Assembly: GCF_900109745.1 (NCBI RefSeq)
Contig: NZ_FOAV01000001.1
Coordinates: forward strand, 794,647-858,646
Length of the DNA stretch: 64,000 bases
Direction: 5' to 3'
Origin: Roseateles sp. YR242
GTDB taxonomy: Bacteria > Pseudomonadota > Gammaproteobacteria > Burkholderiales > Burkholderiaceae_C
The translations under genes were made by a program, and so were the position numbers. Shown in pieces: positions 27,466-35,135 of the stretch (its first letter is position 1; every line of letters begins with the position of its first letter). The notes beneath the pieces are model-generated. The model was given only the letters and a program-made list of their open reading frames with translations. It made no database searches and had not been told where the DNA came from.

Positions 27466-27568
27466 AAGTGCCAGGCCGGGGGGTATTTGCGGAAGTAAAG
27501 AAGGGAATGGCCGGCGAAGCCGGACAGGAATGACATGAAGCAAATGCCCCCCGGCCTGGCACTTCCCG
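27462..27568. repeat. Near-perfect long inverted repeat (29-bp arms)
   Basis: Left arm 27462-27490 and right arm 27540-27568 are reverse complements except for one G:T pair; in RNA all 29 positions would pair. Arm core is AAGTGCCAGGCCGGGGGG. The 49-nt loop contains its own hairpin CCGGC-GAA-GCCGG (27511-27523). No T-run follows on either side, so it is not a standard terminator. It could be a mobile palindromic (REP/MITE-like) element or a regulatory RNA hairpin. Confidence 0.75.
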
Positions 27569-27680
27569 GCGTGGGCCACAGAAAGCGGCCCCGAGGTTCG
27601 CCGCCCGGCGCTTCCCGGCACAGCCCAACCAAGACAGCCCCGATCCTTGGGCACGAAATCTGCATTCACCCGCACCCTCC

Positions 27681-30600
27681 ATGGACACCCCGCCCCCGTC
27701 CACCCCCGCCCCGCAGCACATCATCAAGCTGCGGCGGGACTACAACGCCTGGGTGGCTCATGAGACCTTGGAGGACTATGCCCTGCGCTACACCCCGCAG
27801 CGTTTCCGGCGCTGGTCGCCGCTGCGGGTGGCCAACACGGCGTTTGGTGCGGCCTCCTTCCTCATTCTTGAGGCTGTGGGCGCCACCTTGCTGCTTCACT
27901 ATGGCTGGACCAATGCGGCGTGGGCCATCCTGGCTACCGGCCTGATCATTTTCCTGGCCGGGCTGCCCATCAGCGTCTATGCGGCCCGCCACGGTGTGGA
28001 CATGGACCTTCTCACGCGGGGCGCGGGTTTCGGCTACATCGGCTCCACCCTCACCTCGCTCATCTACGCCAGCTTCACCTTCATATTTTTCGCGCTGGAA
28101 GCGGCCGTCATGGCCTACGCGCTGGACCTTGCGCTGGACATCCCACCCCAGTGGGGCTATCTCATCTGCGCCGTGATTGTCATCCCGCTGGTCACCCATG
28201 GCATCTCTGCCATCAGCCGCCTGCAGGTTTGGACCCAGCCCCTGTGGCTGGTGCTGCTCGTCTTCCCCTTCGCCTGGGTGGCCTGGCGCCATCCTGGTGC
28301 ATTTGACGGCATCACGAACCAAATCGGTTCCCAGTCCGGCACAGCTGCCTTTGACATGCACGCCTTTGGTGCCGCCCTCACCGTCGGCGTCGCCCTCATC
28401 ACCCAGATGGGCGAGCAGGCCGACTACCTTCGCTTCATGCCCCGCCAGACCGCTGCCAACCGCCGCCGCTGGTGGGCGGCCGTCCTGCTGGGCGGCCCGG
28501 GCTGGGTGGTGCTGGGCGTGCTCAAGATGCTGGGCGGCGCGCTGCTCGCCTACCTGGCGGTCACCCATGCCGTCCCGCCCGAGCGGGCGGTGGACCCCAA
28601 CCAGATGTACCTGGCGGCCTACGAATACGTCTTCCCGCGCTATGGCTGGGCGGTGGCCGCCACGGCGCTCTTCGTTGTCATCTCACAGCTCAAGATCAAC
28701 GTCACCAATGCCTATGCCGGGTCCCTGGCCTGGAGCAACTTCTTCTCGCGCCTGACCCACAGCCATCCCGGCCGGGTGGTGTGGGTGGTCTTCAACACCC
28801 TCATCGCCTTCATGCTGATGGAGATGAATGTGTTTGATGCGCTGGGCCACGTGCTGGGCCTGTACGCCAACATCGCCATTGCCTGGATCATGGCGGTGGT
28901 GGCGGACCTGGTCATCAACAAGCCACTGGGCCTGTCTCCGCCCGGCATCGAGTTCAAGCGTGCCCACCTGTATGACGTCAACCCGGTGGGCGTTGGCGCC
29001 ATGGCACTGGCCTCGGCCCTCTCCATCGCCGCCCACCTGGGCGTCATGGGCTCGCTGGCCCAGGCCTGGTCGGCCGCCATTGCGATGGTCACGGCCCTCA
29101 TCACCTCCCCGCTGATCGCCTGGGCCACCCAGGGCCGCTACTACCTGGCCCGGGCCGCCAGCCCTGCCACCGCCAGCGCCCTGGGCGACACCAGCCTGAC
29201 AGTGGCCCGCTGCGTCATCTGCGAGCGCGAATACGAAGGGCCGGACCTGGCCCACTGCCCGGCCTACCGGGGCGCCATCTGCTCCCTGTGCTGCACGCTG
29301 GATGCCCGCTGCGGCGACCTGTGCAAGCCCCACGCGCGGCTCTCCGAGCAATGGTCCCGGCTGCTGCGCCGCGTGCTGCCCCGCCGCAGCTGGCCCTATC
29401 TGGACACCGGCCTGGGCCACTACCTGCTGCTCATGATGGTGATCACGCCGCTGCTGGCCGCCATCTTCGGCCTGCTCTATCACCAGCAACTGCAGCAGTT
29501 GCCGCTGGTGGACAGCGGCGCGGCCGAGGCGCTCCGGCAAGGGCTGTACACCGGCCTGCTCAAGGCCTTCTTTGCCCTGCTGCTGGTGGCCGGCACGGTG
29601 GCCTGGTGGCTGGTGCTGGCGCACCAGAGCCGCGAGGTGGCGCAGGAAGAATCCAACCGCCAGACGCAGGCCTTGATGCGCGAAATCGACTCCCACCGCC
29701 GCACCGATGAAGCCCTGCAGGCCGCCCGCCTGCAGGCCGAGCGTGCCCAGGCTTCGGCCGAGGCGGCCAACCAGGCCAAGAGCCGCTACATCAGCGCCAT
29801 CAGCCACGAACTGCGCACGCCGCTCAACAGCATCCTCGGTTATGCCCAGCTCATGGCGGCCGACGCCTCGCTGGCCCCCCAGCGCCGACAGGCAGTGCAA
29901 GTGATCAAGCGCGGCGGGGAGCACCTGATGCGGCTCATCGACGGCACGCTGGACATCGCCCGCATCGAAGCCGGCCGCCTCAGCCTGGCGCCGGCGCCGC
30001 TGCGCTTTGCCGAGCTGCTGCGGGAACTGGCCGACATGTTCGAACCGCAGGCCACCGCCAAAGGCCTGGACTTCCGCTTCGAGACCACGGGCACCCTGCC
30101 GGACTGGGTGCGGGCGGATGAACAGCGGCTGCGCCAGATCCTGATCAACCTGCTGGGCAACGCCATCAAGTTCACCCGCGAAGGCGCCATCACCCTGCGC
30201 GTGCGGCATGGGCGCGAAATGGCCACGCTGGAGATCGAGGACACCGGCCCCGGCATGGACGACACCGAGCTGGCGCGCATCTTCGAGCCCTTTACCCGCG
30301 GGGCGAGTGCCTCGGACATGGGCGGCCACACCCCGGGTGCCGGCCTGGGCCTGACCATTGCCAAGATGCTGACGGAGCTGATGGGCGGAGAACTCTCGGC
30401 ACGCAGCACGCCGGGCACGGGCTCCACCTTCCGTGTCCGCCTCTTCCTGCCGGAGATCCACGGCCGCATTCCGGACCGCGACCTGCGGCAGGGGCTGGCC
30501 AGCCCCGGCGGCGCACACGGCCTGCAGCGCCTGGGCATCGACGGCCCGTCTCCGCGGCTGCTGGTGGTGGACAACGAGGCCGAGGACCGGCAGTTGCTGA

Positions 30601-31178
30601 TCCAGTTGCTGGAACCGCTGGGCTTCACCGTGCGTGAAGCTTCCAGCGGACACGACGCCCTGGACCTGGTGGCGGCGGGCTGGCGCCCCGACGCCGTGCT
30701 GATGGACCTGGCCATGCCTGGCATCGATGGCTGGGAGACCATCCGCCGGCTACGTGCATTGCTGCCCTCATTGGAAGCCATCGCCGTGGTCTCGGCCAAT
30801 GCTTTCGAGCGCGGCCAGGACAACGATGCCGGCATCACACCGCAGGACTTCATCCTCAAGCCGGTGCGCCACGAACTGCTGCTGGACTGGCTGGGCGAAC
30901 GCCTGGGCCTGCGCTGGCGTTCCTCCCCTGTCCCGGCAGCGCCCGCGCTGCCATCCACGCCGCTGGTGGTGCCTCCACCGGACCGGCTCACCGGTCTTCG
31001 CGAAGCGCTCGCACTCGGTTATTACCGCGGCGTGCTGCAGCAACTCGACGACATCGAAGCCGCTGATGCCGTCTGGCGCCCCTTCTGCGAGGTCCAGCGC
31101 GAGCTGGCCCGCCAATTCCAGTTCGAGGCCATGCTGCAGGCCCTGGACCGCCGAACCGACAGGCTCTCCGTGCCATGA
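27681..31178 (+). CDS. NCS1 permease - Cys-rich module - hybrid histidine kinase fusion
   Basis: 1165 residues in one frame. Residues about 45-490 form an NCS1 nucleobase/cytosine-purine-type permease of about 12 helices (ITQMGEQADYLRFMP, SQLKINVTNAYAGSLAWSN). Then a Cys-rich module (about 511-551; CVIC, CSLCC, CGDLC), two further helices (about 575-596 and 623-648), a coiled coil, HisKA with ISHELRTPLNS (H709), HATPase (LINLLGNAIKF, EDTGPGMD, GAGLGLTI), and a receiver whose phospho-site is D1009 (VLMDLAMPGIDGW) and whose Lys is in LKPVRHE. Design parallels CbrA (SSS permease plus kinase) but with another transporter family. Divergent from ureA and 4-nt overlapped with a LuxR-type regulator. 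Likely senses or transports a nitrogen compound (urea, purine or hydantoin-like); ligand inferred from context. Confidence 0.88.
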   Translation: MDTPPPSTPAPQHIIKLRRDYNAWVAHETLEDYALRYTPQRFRRWSPLRVANTAFGAASFLILEAVGATLLLHYGWTNAAWAILATGLIIFLAGLPISVYAARHGVDMDLLTRGAGFGYIGSTLTSLIYASFTFIFFALEAAVMAYALDLALDIPPQWGYLICAVIVIPLVTHGISAISRLQVWTQPLWLVLLVFPFAWVAWRHPGAFDGITNQIGSQSGTAAFDMHAFGAALTVGVALITQMGEQADYLRFMPRQTAANRRRWWAAVLLGGPGWVVLGVLKMLGGALLAYLAVTHAVPPERAVDPNQMYLAAYEYVFPRYGWAVAATALFVVISQLKINVTNAYAGSLAWSNFFSRLTHSHPGRVVWVVFNTLIAFMLMEMNVFDALGHVLGLYANIAIAWIMAVVADLVINKPLGLSPPGIEFKRAHLYDVNPVGVGAMALASALSIAAHLGVMGSLAQAWSAAIAMVTALITSPLIAWATQGRYYLARAASPATASALGDTSLTVARCVICEREYEGPDLAHCPAYRGAICSLCCTLDARCGDLCKPHARLSEQWSRLLRRVLPRRSWPYLDTGLGHYLLLMMVITPLLAAIFGLLYHQQLQQLPLVDSGAAEALRQGLYTGLLKAFFALLLVAGTVAWWLVLAHQSREVAQEESNRQTQALMREIDSHRRTDEALQAARLQAERAQASAEAANQAKSRYISAISHELRTPLNSILGYAQLMAADASLAPQRRQAVQVIKRGGEHLMRLIDGTLDIARIEAGRLSLAPAPLRFAELLRELADMFEPQATAKGLDFRFETTGTLPDWVRADEQRLRQILINLLGNAIKFTREGAITLRVRHGREMATLEIEDTGPGMDDTELARIFEPFTRGASASDMGGHTPGAGLGLTIAKMLTELMGGELSARSTPGTGSTFRVRLFLPEIHGRIPDRDLRQGLASPGGAHGLQRLGIDGPSPRLLVVDNEAEDRQLLIQLLEPLGFTVREASSGHDALDLVAAGWRPDAVLMDLAMPGIDGWETIRRLRALLPSLEAIAVVSANAFERGQDNDAGITPQDFILKPVRHELLLDWLGERLGLRWRSSPVPAAPALPSTPLVVPPPDRLTGLREALALGYYRGVLQQLDDIEAADAVWRPFCEVQRELARQFQFEAMLQALDRRTDRLSVP

Positions 31179-32188
31179 ACAGTGCCCTGCCCTCTTCCGT
31201 CGCCGCCTTGCTGGAGCAGCAGCAGGGTGACCGTGTGCTCATGGTCGATGATGTCCCGGACAACCTCTCCCTGCTGCATGACGCGCTGGACGAGCACGGC
31301 TACACCGTGCTGGCCGCCACCAGTGGAGAGGCTGCGCTGACCCGTGCCCTGCAAGGCCAGCCGGACATCGTTCTGCTGGACGCCATGATGCCGGGCATGG
31401 ACGGCTTCGAAGTCGCGCGCCGGCTCAAGGCCAATCCGGCCACGGCGCACATCCCCATCATCTTCATGACGGGCCTGACCGAGACCGAACACCTGGTGGC
31501 CGCGCTGCAGGCGGGCGGTGTGGATTACGTGACCAAGCCGCTGGACCCGCGCGCGGTGCTGGCCCGCATGCAGGTGCACCTGCAGGGCGCGCGCCAGGCA
31601 CGGCAGACGCGCCAGGCGCTGGATGCGTTCGGCTACGCCAGCATCGCGGTGCGGGCCAGCAGCGGGCGGCTGCTGTGGCAGACGCCTCTGGCGCGTGAGC
31701 TGCTGCAACTCTATTACGGCACCATCGCGCCGGCCACGCCGGCACCGGTGCTGAGTTGGTTGCGACGCTGCCTGGACACCATGGCCGACGCCGAGCGGGA
31801 GGGCCAGCCGCCCGTCGAGCCCGTGCGCCTCACGGCGGAACTGGGCGCCCGGCGCCTGAGCTTCCGGCTGCATCACTGCATTGGCGGGGAAGACGGTCCA
31901 GGCCCGGGTGGGGACTGGCTGATCGTCATGCGGGAGGTGTCGGATGCGGCAGTGATCCGCTCCCTGGGACTGTCGTTCAACCTCACCGCGCGCGAGGCCG
32001 AGGTGCTCTATTGGGTGGTGAAGGGCAAGATCAACCGGGACATTGGCGAGATTCTGGGTGCCAGCCCGGCCACCGTGAAGAAGCACCTGGAGCGCATCCA
32101 CGCCAAGCTCGGCGTGGAGACGCGTACGGCGGCGGCCGCGATGGCGCTCACGCGGGTACGGGAGATGCATCCGCAGTGGGAGTTGTAG
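31175..32188 (+). CDS. LuxR/NarL-type response regulator
   Basis: 337 residues, ATG overlapping the kinase stop by 4 nt (ATGA). N-terminal receiver (about 18-135): DD pair in MVDDVPDN, phospho-acceptor D69 in IVLLDAMMPGMDGF, T in FMTG and Lys in YVTKPLD. A middle region (about 150-260) has no known domain but resembles a degenerate PAS-like sensor. C-terminal LuxR HTH (about 266-330; NLTAREAEVLYWVVKGKINR, ASPATVKKHLERIHAKLGV). The obvious partner of the permease-kinase fusion. Targets probably lie in the urea genes nearby (ureA and urt promoters), which is inference. Confidence 0.92.
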   Translation: MNSALPSSVAALLEQQQGDRVLMVDDVPDNLSLLHDALDEHGYTVLAATSGEAALTRALQGQPDIVLLDAMMPGMDGFEVARRLKANPATAHIPIIFMTGLTETEHLVAALQAGGVDYVTKPLDPRAVLARMQVHLQGARQARQTRQALDAFGYASIAVRASSGRLLWQTPLARELLQLYYGTIAPATPAPVLSWLRRCLDTMADAEREGQPPVEPVRLTAELGARRLSFRLHHCIGGEDGPGPGGDWLIVMREVSDAAVIRSLGLSFNLTAREAEVLYWVVKGKINRDIGEILGASPATVKKHLERIHAKLGVETRTAAAAMALTRVREMHPQWEL

Positions 32189-32214
32189 GCCCACTGCGGC
32201 GGCCTGTACCAGCC

Positions 32215-33807
32215 TCAGACCTGCGTCTCGCGCGGTGTGGTTTCGTCGACGTACTCGAGCTCGGTCATGCTGTTGTGAGCGGAGGCGACCGTCTGGTCCG
32301 CCGGCGTACCCTCGTCGAGGCCGATGCGACCCTCTTCCATCTGGCGTTCCGGCAAAGCGTCACGTTGAGCCAAGGGATCGGTCCAGAACGGATAGGTGGC
32401 AATCGTCAAGCCGGCGGCAATCGCCTCGGTCGCCCAGTCGGCCACCATAGTGGCTTTGTCGCTGTCGAGGGAGGCGGCCAGGGCACGTGGCAGCATGTGA
32501 TCGGACAACAGCGTGTCGTAGAGCTGGTTGAAGGCGGAGACAAAGCAACCGCGCGCAGTCGCGGTGTCCCAGAACAGCGGCGTACGCACCGCCTCCCTCA
32601 GGCTGTCGCGGCCAATGCGCAGGCGCGGTGTGGTGGCGGTCCCATGGCAGCCAACGTGGTTGGCGTAGAGCAGCGACATGAGGTCGACCGATTCCCCCGC
32701 CGCATTGGCCAGGCTCCGGACAACCACCCCAGTGGGGATCACCCCCCCGGGCCCCAGGTCAGGGGCCGCCACAAATGCCCGGCTGACGCCGAGCTGGTTG
32801 GCGGCGTAGGCCGTCCCGGCCGCCACCAGCGAGCGCGGGGTCGGGCTGCTGTCGGGGTCTGAAATCATGGGAAACACCGCCTGCATGGAATCGCGCAGCA
32901 GCGGATACAGCACCACCTCCGCCATCCGCAGACCGGGGTTGGTCAGCGTACCGGTACCCAGGGCCAGGCCGCCCACGCCGACAGACAAACCCATCAGCAC
33001 CACCCGCGTGGCGCGCGAATACTGCGTGGCGTTGCCGGCCATCTCGTCACGGGCCAGCAGCACGGCTTGGCCAACCACCGGCAGCGCCATCATCCCCGCG
33101 CCGATGATTGTGCGCACCAGCTCCGAAGTACCCTGCTGCATGGCCAGGTCCAAGGCCCGGCCTACCGCCAGTCGGGCAGCTGTGGTCAGGCCGACGGAAC
33201 CGAGGGACCGCAGGCTCGTGTGGCCGAAGTTGAGCACTGCGCGAGAGGCGCCATGGGTATCGAGGCGGGCCGAGAGCCCGTTCAACGCGTCCAGCAACGC
33301 CATGAGGCGGCCACTGACGCCGCCTTGCCCGGGCATCTCTTGCACCCGTGCCTGGACGGCATCACGCACCTCATCGGGAAGCACTTTGATGTTGCCATCG
33401 CGCAGGTAAGGGTCGATGACGCGCTGCACATCCAGCCCGCAGTCGATCTCGATCTGGACCTCCTCTGCGGCCCTCGCGCCATGCGCACCATGCGCACCAT
33501 GGGGCGAAGCCTGCATCAACAGTGAGGCCACCCGTCGGACATCTTCCGGGTCGCATTGGCGCGCAGCCTCCTCCTGGAGCAGGCGTTGCCGCAAGCGGAA
33601 TTCCTGAGCCACCGTTGGTTCGAAGACCGGCGTCGGCGTTCTCGATGTCGACTCGGCGTCAGGGTGGTGACGAAGGTGGTCCGCGTCGATAACGACACGG
33701 ACTTCCGGGGTGGGCGCCACAGCGCCCGCGATGGGAGTGAGGTGTGGTTGCATGCCCCATAAGTCATCTGCAACCGACACAAGGTTCACATGAAACAACC
33801 GCCCCAA
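32215..33807 (-). CDS. Orphan protein with central hydrophobic segments
   Basis: 530 residues from a TTG at 33807; ATG 33753 (MQPHLTPIAGAVAPTPEVRV) is an equally good start. No family recognised. The N-terminal 200 residues are charged and helical with a small HGAHGAHGA repeat; the middle (about 225-310) has several Gly/Ala/Val-rich hydrophobic stretches (IIGAGMMALPVVGQAVLL, VVLMGLSVGVGGLALG) that could insert into membranes; the C-terminal third is soluble. No signal peptide. The layout of a long soluble N-terminus plus central hydrophobic helices without export signal fits effector- or pore-type proteins. Neighbours in the urea island give no functional hint, and it breaks the run between kinase regulator and urt genes. 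Confidence 0.6.
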   Translation of the reverse strand: MGRLFHVNLVSVADDLWGMQPHLTPIAGAVAPTPEVRVVIDADHLRHHPDAESTSRTPTPVFEPTVAQEFRLRQRLLQEEAARQCDPEDVRRVASLLMQASPHGAHGAHGARAAEEVQIEIDCGLDVQRVIDPYLRDGNIKVLPDEVRDAVQARVQEMPGQGGVSGRLMALLDALNGLSARLDTHGASRAVLNFGHTSLRSLGSVGLTTAARLAVGRALDLAMQQGTSELVRTIIGAGMMALPVVGQAVLLARDEMAGNATQYSRATRVVLMGLSVGVGGLALGTGTLTNPGLRMAEVVLYPLLRDSMQAVFPMISDPDSSPTPRSLVAAGTAYAANQLGVSRAFVAAPDLGPGGVIPTGVVVRSLANAAGESVDLMSLLYANHVGCHGTATTPRLRIGRDSLREAVRTPLFWDTATARGCFVSAFNQLYDTLLSDHMLPRALAASLDSDKATMVADWATEAIAAGLTIATYPFWTDPLAQRDALPERQMEEGRIGLDEGTPADQTVASAHNSMTELEYVDETTPRETQV

Positions 33808-33817
33808 GCTGGCACAT

Positions 33818-33836
33818 ACCCTGAATTGATCAGGGT
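33818..33836. terminator. Hairpin between two minus-strand genes
   Basis: ACCCTGA-ATTGA-TCAGGGT, a perfect 7-bp stem with a 5-nt loop, just after the DUF3395-like gene stop and 11 bp before the next gene start. There is no T-run, so attenuator, weak terminator or operator are all possible. Confidence 0.4.
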
Positions 33837-33854
33837 TTCACCCGCTCGCTGGCG

Positions 33855-34904
33855 TCAGGGCGTGACGCGCAGGATCTCGCCTTCGCGCGCTTCGGCGACG
33901 CGTTCCGGGCCACGGCCGAACAAGTAGTACACGCGCAGGGTCTTGCGGTCGCCCACGGCGGGATCGCGGTCCACCAGCTTGTTGTCCACCGGGATGATGA
34001 GCGCGTTGCCACGGCTGACATTGCGGACGCGGGCAGTGACATCGGCCTGGCGGCTACCGGCGCCGTAGGTGGCACGGACGATGGTCAAACGGTTGTCCGC
34101 GGGCGGGGGCGGCGGGGGCGGCTGATGGCCGGCACCGGGACGGCCATCCCATCCACCATTCCAGTTGCTATCGCCCCAGCTGCCGCGGCCCCAGCCGGTG
34201 AAGTCGCCGCCGTCCACCCAGTCGCCTTCGCGATAGTCGAAGTTGCGGACTTCGCCGTTGCGGCCCTTGGCGATGATGCGCAGCGTCTTGCGCTGGCCCA
34301 CGGCCGGGTCCTCACGGAAGAGCTGGTTGGCCAGCTTGAAGCGGCGGTCGGCGCGGGCCAGTTCCTTCAGCCGGCCGGTCACGTCGATGTTGCGGTCCGG
34401 CGTGCCGTAGCGGGCCTGCAGGATGGCCCAGTTGCCGTCATCGTCGCGGTCGTTGTTGTTGGCATGGCCTGGGCGGGGGCCTTCCCAGCCACCGTTCCAG
34501 TTGTTGTCACCCCAGTTGCCACCACCCCAGCCGGTGAAATTGTTGCCGTCCACCCAATCACCCTCGCGGTAATCGAAGGTACGGACATCACCATTGCGGC
34601 CCTTGGCAAAGATGCGCAGGGTCTTGCGCTGGCCCACGGCGGGGTCCTGGCGGAAGAGCTCGTTGGTCAGCTTGAAGCGACGGTCGGCGCGCGCCAGTTC
34701 TTTGAGGCGGCCGGTGACGTCGATGTTGCGCTCGCCGGTGCCGTAGCGGGCATGGACGATCTGCCAGGCGCCATCGTCGTCGTTGCGCGCCCAGGCGGCG
34801 GAGGCGGTCAGCAGGCTCAGGGCCACCAGCAGGCAGCGGCGCAGCCAAAGGCTCAGGGGACCCAACGGGCCAAGCGGGCCGGGGGAATTGAAAACAGCGA
34901 TCAA
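33855..34904 (-). CDS. Secreted protein with three DUF3395-like repeats
   Basis: 349 residues from TTG 34904, supported by a GGAGGT site 4-5 nt upstream and a following signal peptide (cleavage near ASAAWARND). The mature protein has three copies of a module with pattern ..ARYG...RNIDVTGRL..., LFR.DPAVGQRKTLRI: residues about 44-118, 156-232 and 272-349. The first two are nearly identical and are each followed by a Gly/Trp/Asn-rich linker (FTGWGGGNWGDNNWNGGW); the third is diverged and follows a run of prolines. DUF3395 domains occur in DnaJ-related and bacterial exported proteins of unknown role. Divergent from urtA, with which it shares 231 bp. Confidence 0.75.
   Translation of the reverse strand: MIAVFNSPGPLGPLGPLSLWLRRCLLVALSLLTASAAWARNDDDGAWQIVHARYGTGERNIDVTGRLKELARADRRFKLTNELFRQDPAVGQRKTLRIFAKGRNGDVRTFDYREGDWVDGNNFTGWGGGNWGDNNWNGGWEGPRPGHANNNDRDDDGNWAILQARYGTPDRNIDVTGRLKELARADRRFKLANQLFREDPAVGQRKTLRIIAKGRNGEVRNFDYREGDWVDGGDFTGWGRGSWGDSNWNGGWDGRPGAGHQPPPPPPPADNRLTIVRATYGAGSRQADVTARVRNVSRGNALIIPVDNKLVDRDPAVGDRKTLRVYYLFGRGPERVAEAREGEILRVTP
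34149..34784 (-). repeat. Intragenic 300-bp tandem duplication
   Basis: Within the DUF3395-like gene, 34485-34784 and 34149-34448 encode near-identical 100-residue units (module plus Gly/Trp-rich linker), separated by 36 bp. The high nucleotide similarity suggests a recent duplication or ongoing homogenisation. Confidence 0.7.
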
Positions 34905-34924
34905 GGGACCTCCAAGATATCGAG

Positions 34925-34940
34925 TGGTCGGATTGTTGCC
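34925..34940 (+). promoter_or_regulatory. Candidate sigma-54 promoter of urtA
   Basis: TGGTCGGATTGTTGCC has the GG-N10-GC spacing with a good TGG and TTGC, but the middle positions differ from the TGGCAY consensus. It lies 195 bp upstream of the urtA ATG. Weaker than the ureA site; given here because urea transporters are often nitrogen-regulated. Confidence 0.35.
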
Positions 34941-35135
34941 TCAACGCAGCAGGCGCCGCGCGGGTGCACCGGTCTTGTTGCACAGGTGTTACAGCGAGTC
35001 ACCAAAGCATGAGGTGCAGCGGCTGCGCGAAGATGGAGAGGCTCCCAAGGGTTCTGCCTGTACGCCATCCGCCGTATATGACCCCGGGCGCGGGCTCCCT
35101 AGCATCCGGACACCATCTACCCCTGGAGCTTCTTC

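Larger units (their letters stand above)
27170..27680. other. Long divergent intergenic region, highly structured
   Basis: 511 bp between ureA (minus) and the permease-kinase gene (plus). From the ureA side it holds the sigma-54 promoter, about 150 bp without obvious signal, a set of nested inverted repeats (27379-27465), and a very long inverted repeat (27462-27568). The last 110 bp before the permease-kinase ATG are GC-rich with no clear ribosome site. No protein-coding frame here has support. Confidence 0.7.

Noticed and set aside
27557..27575. TGGCAC-like sigma-54 site upstream of the permease-kinase gene
   Set aside because: GG and GC are nine rather than ten bases apart, and the box lies in the arm of the long inverted repeat.
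28683..30653. Minus-strand open frame of 656 codons
   Set aside because: Antisense to the permease-kinase fusion; low-complexity translation without motifs.
33811..33830. TGGCACATACCCTGAA as sigma-54 box
   Set aside because: The -24 half fits but the -12 half lacks GC at the right distance.
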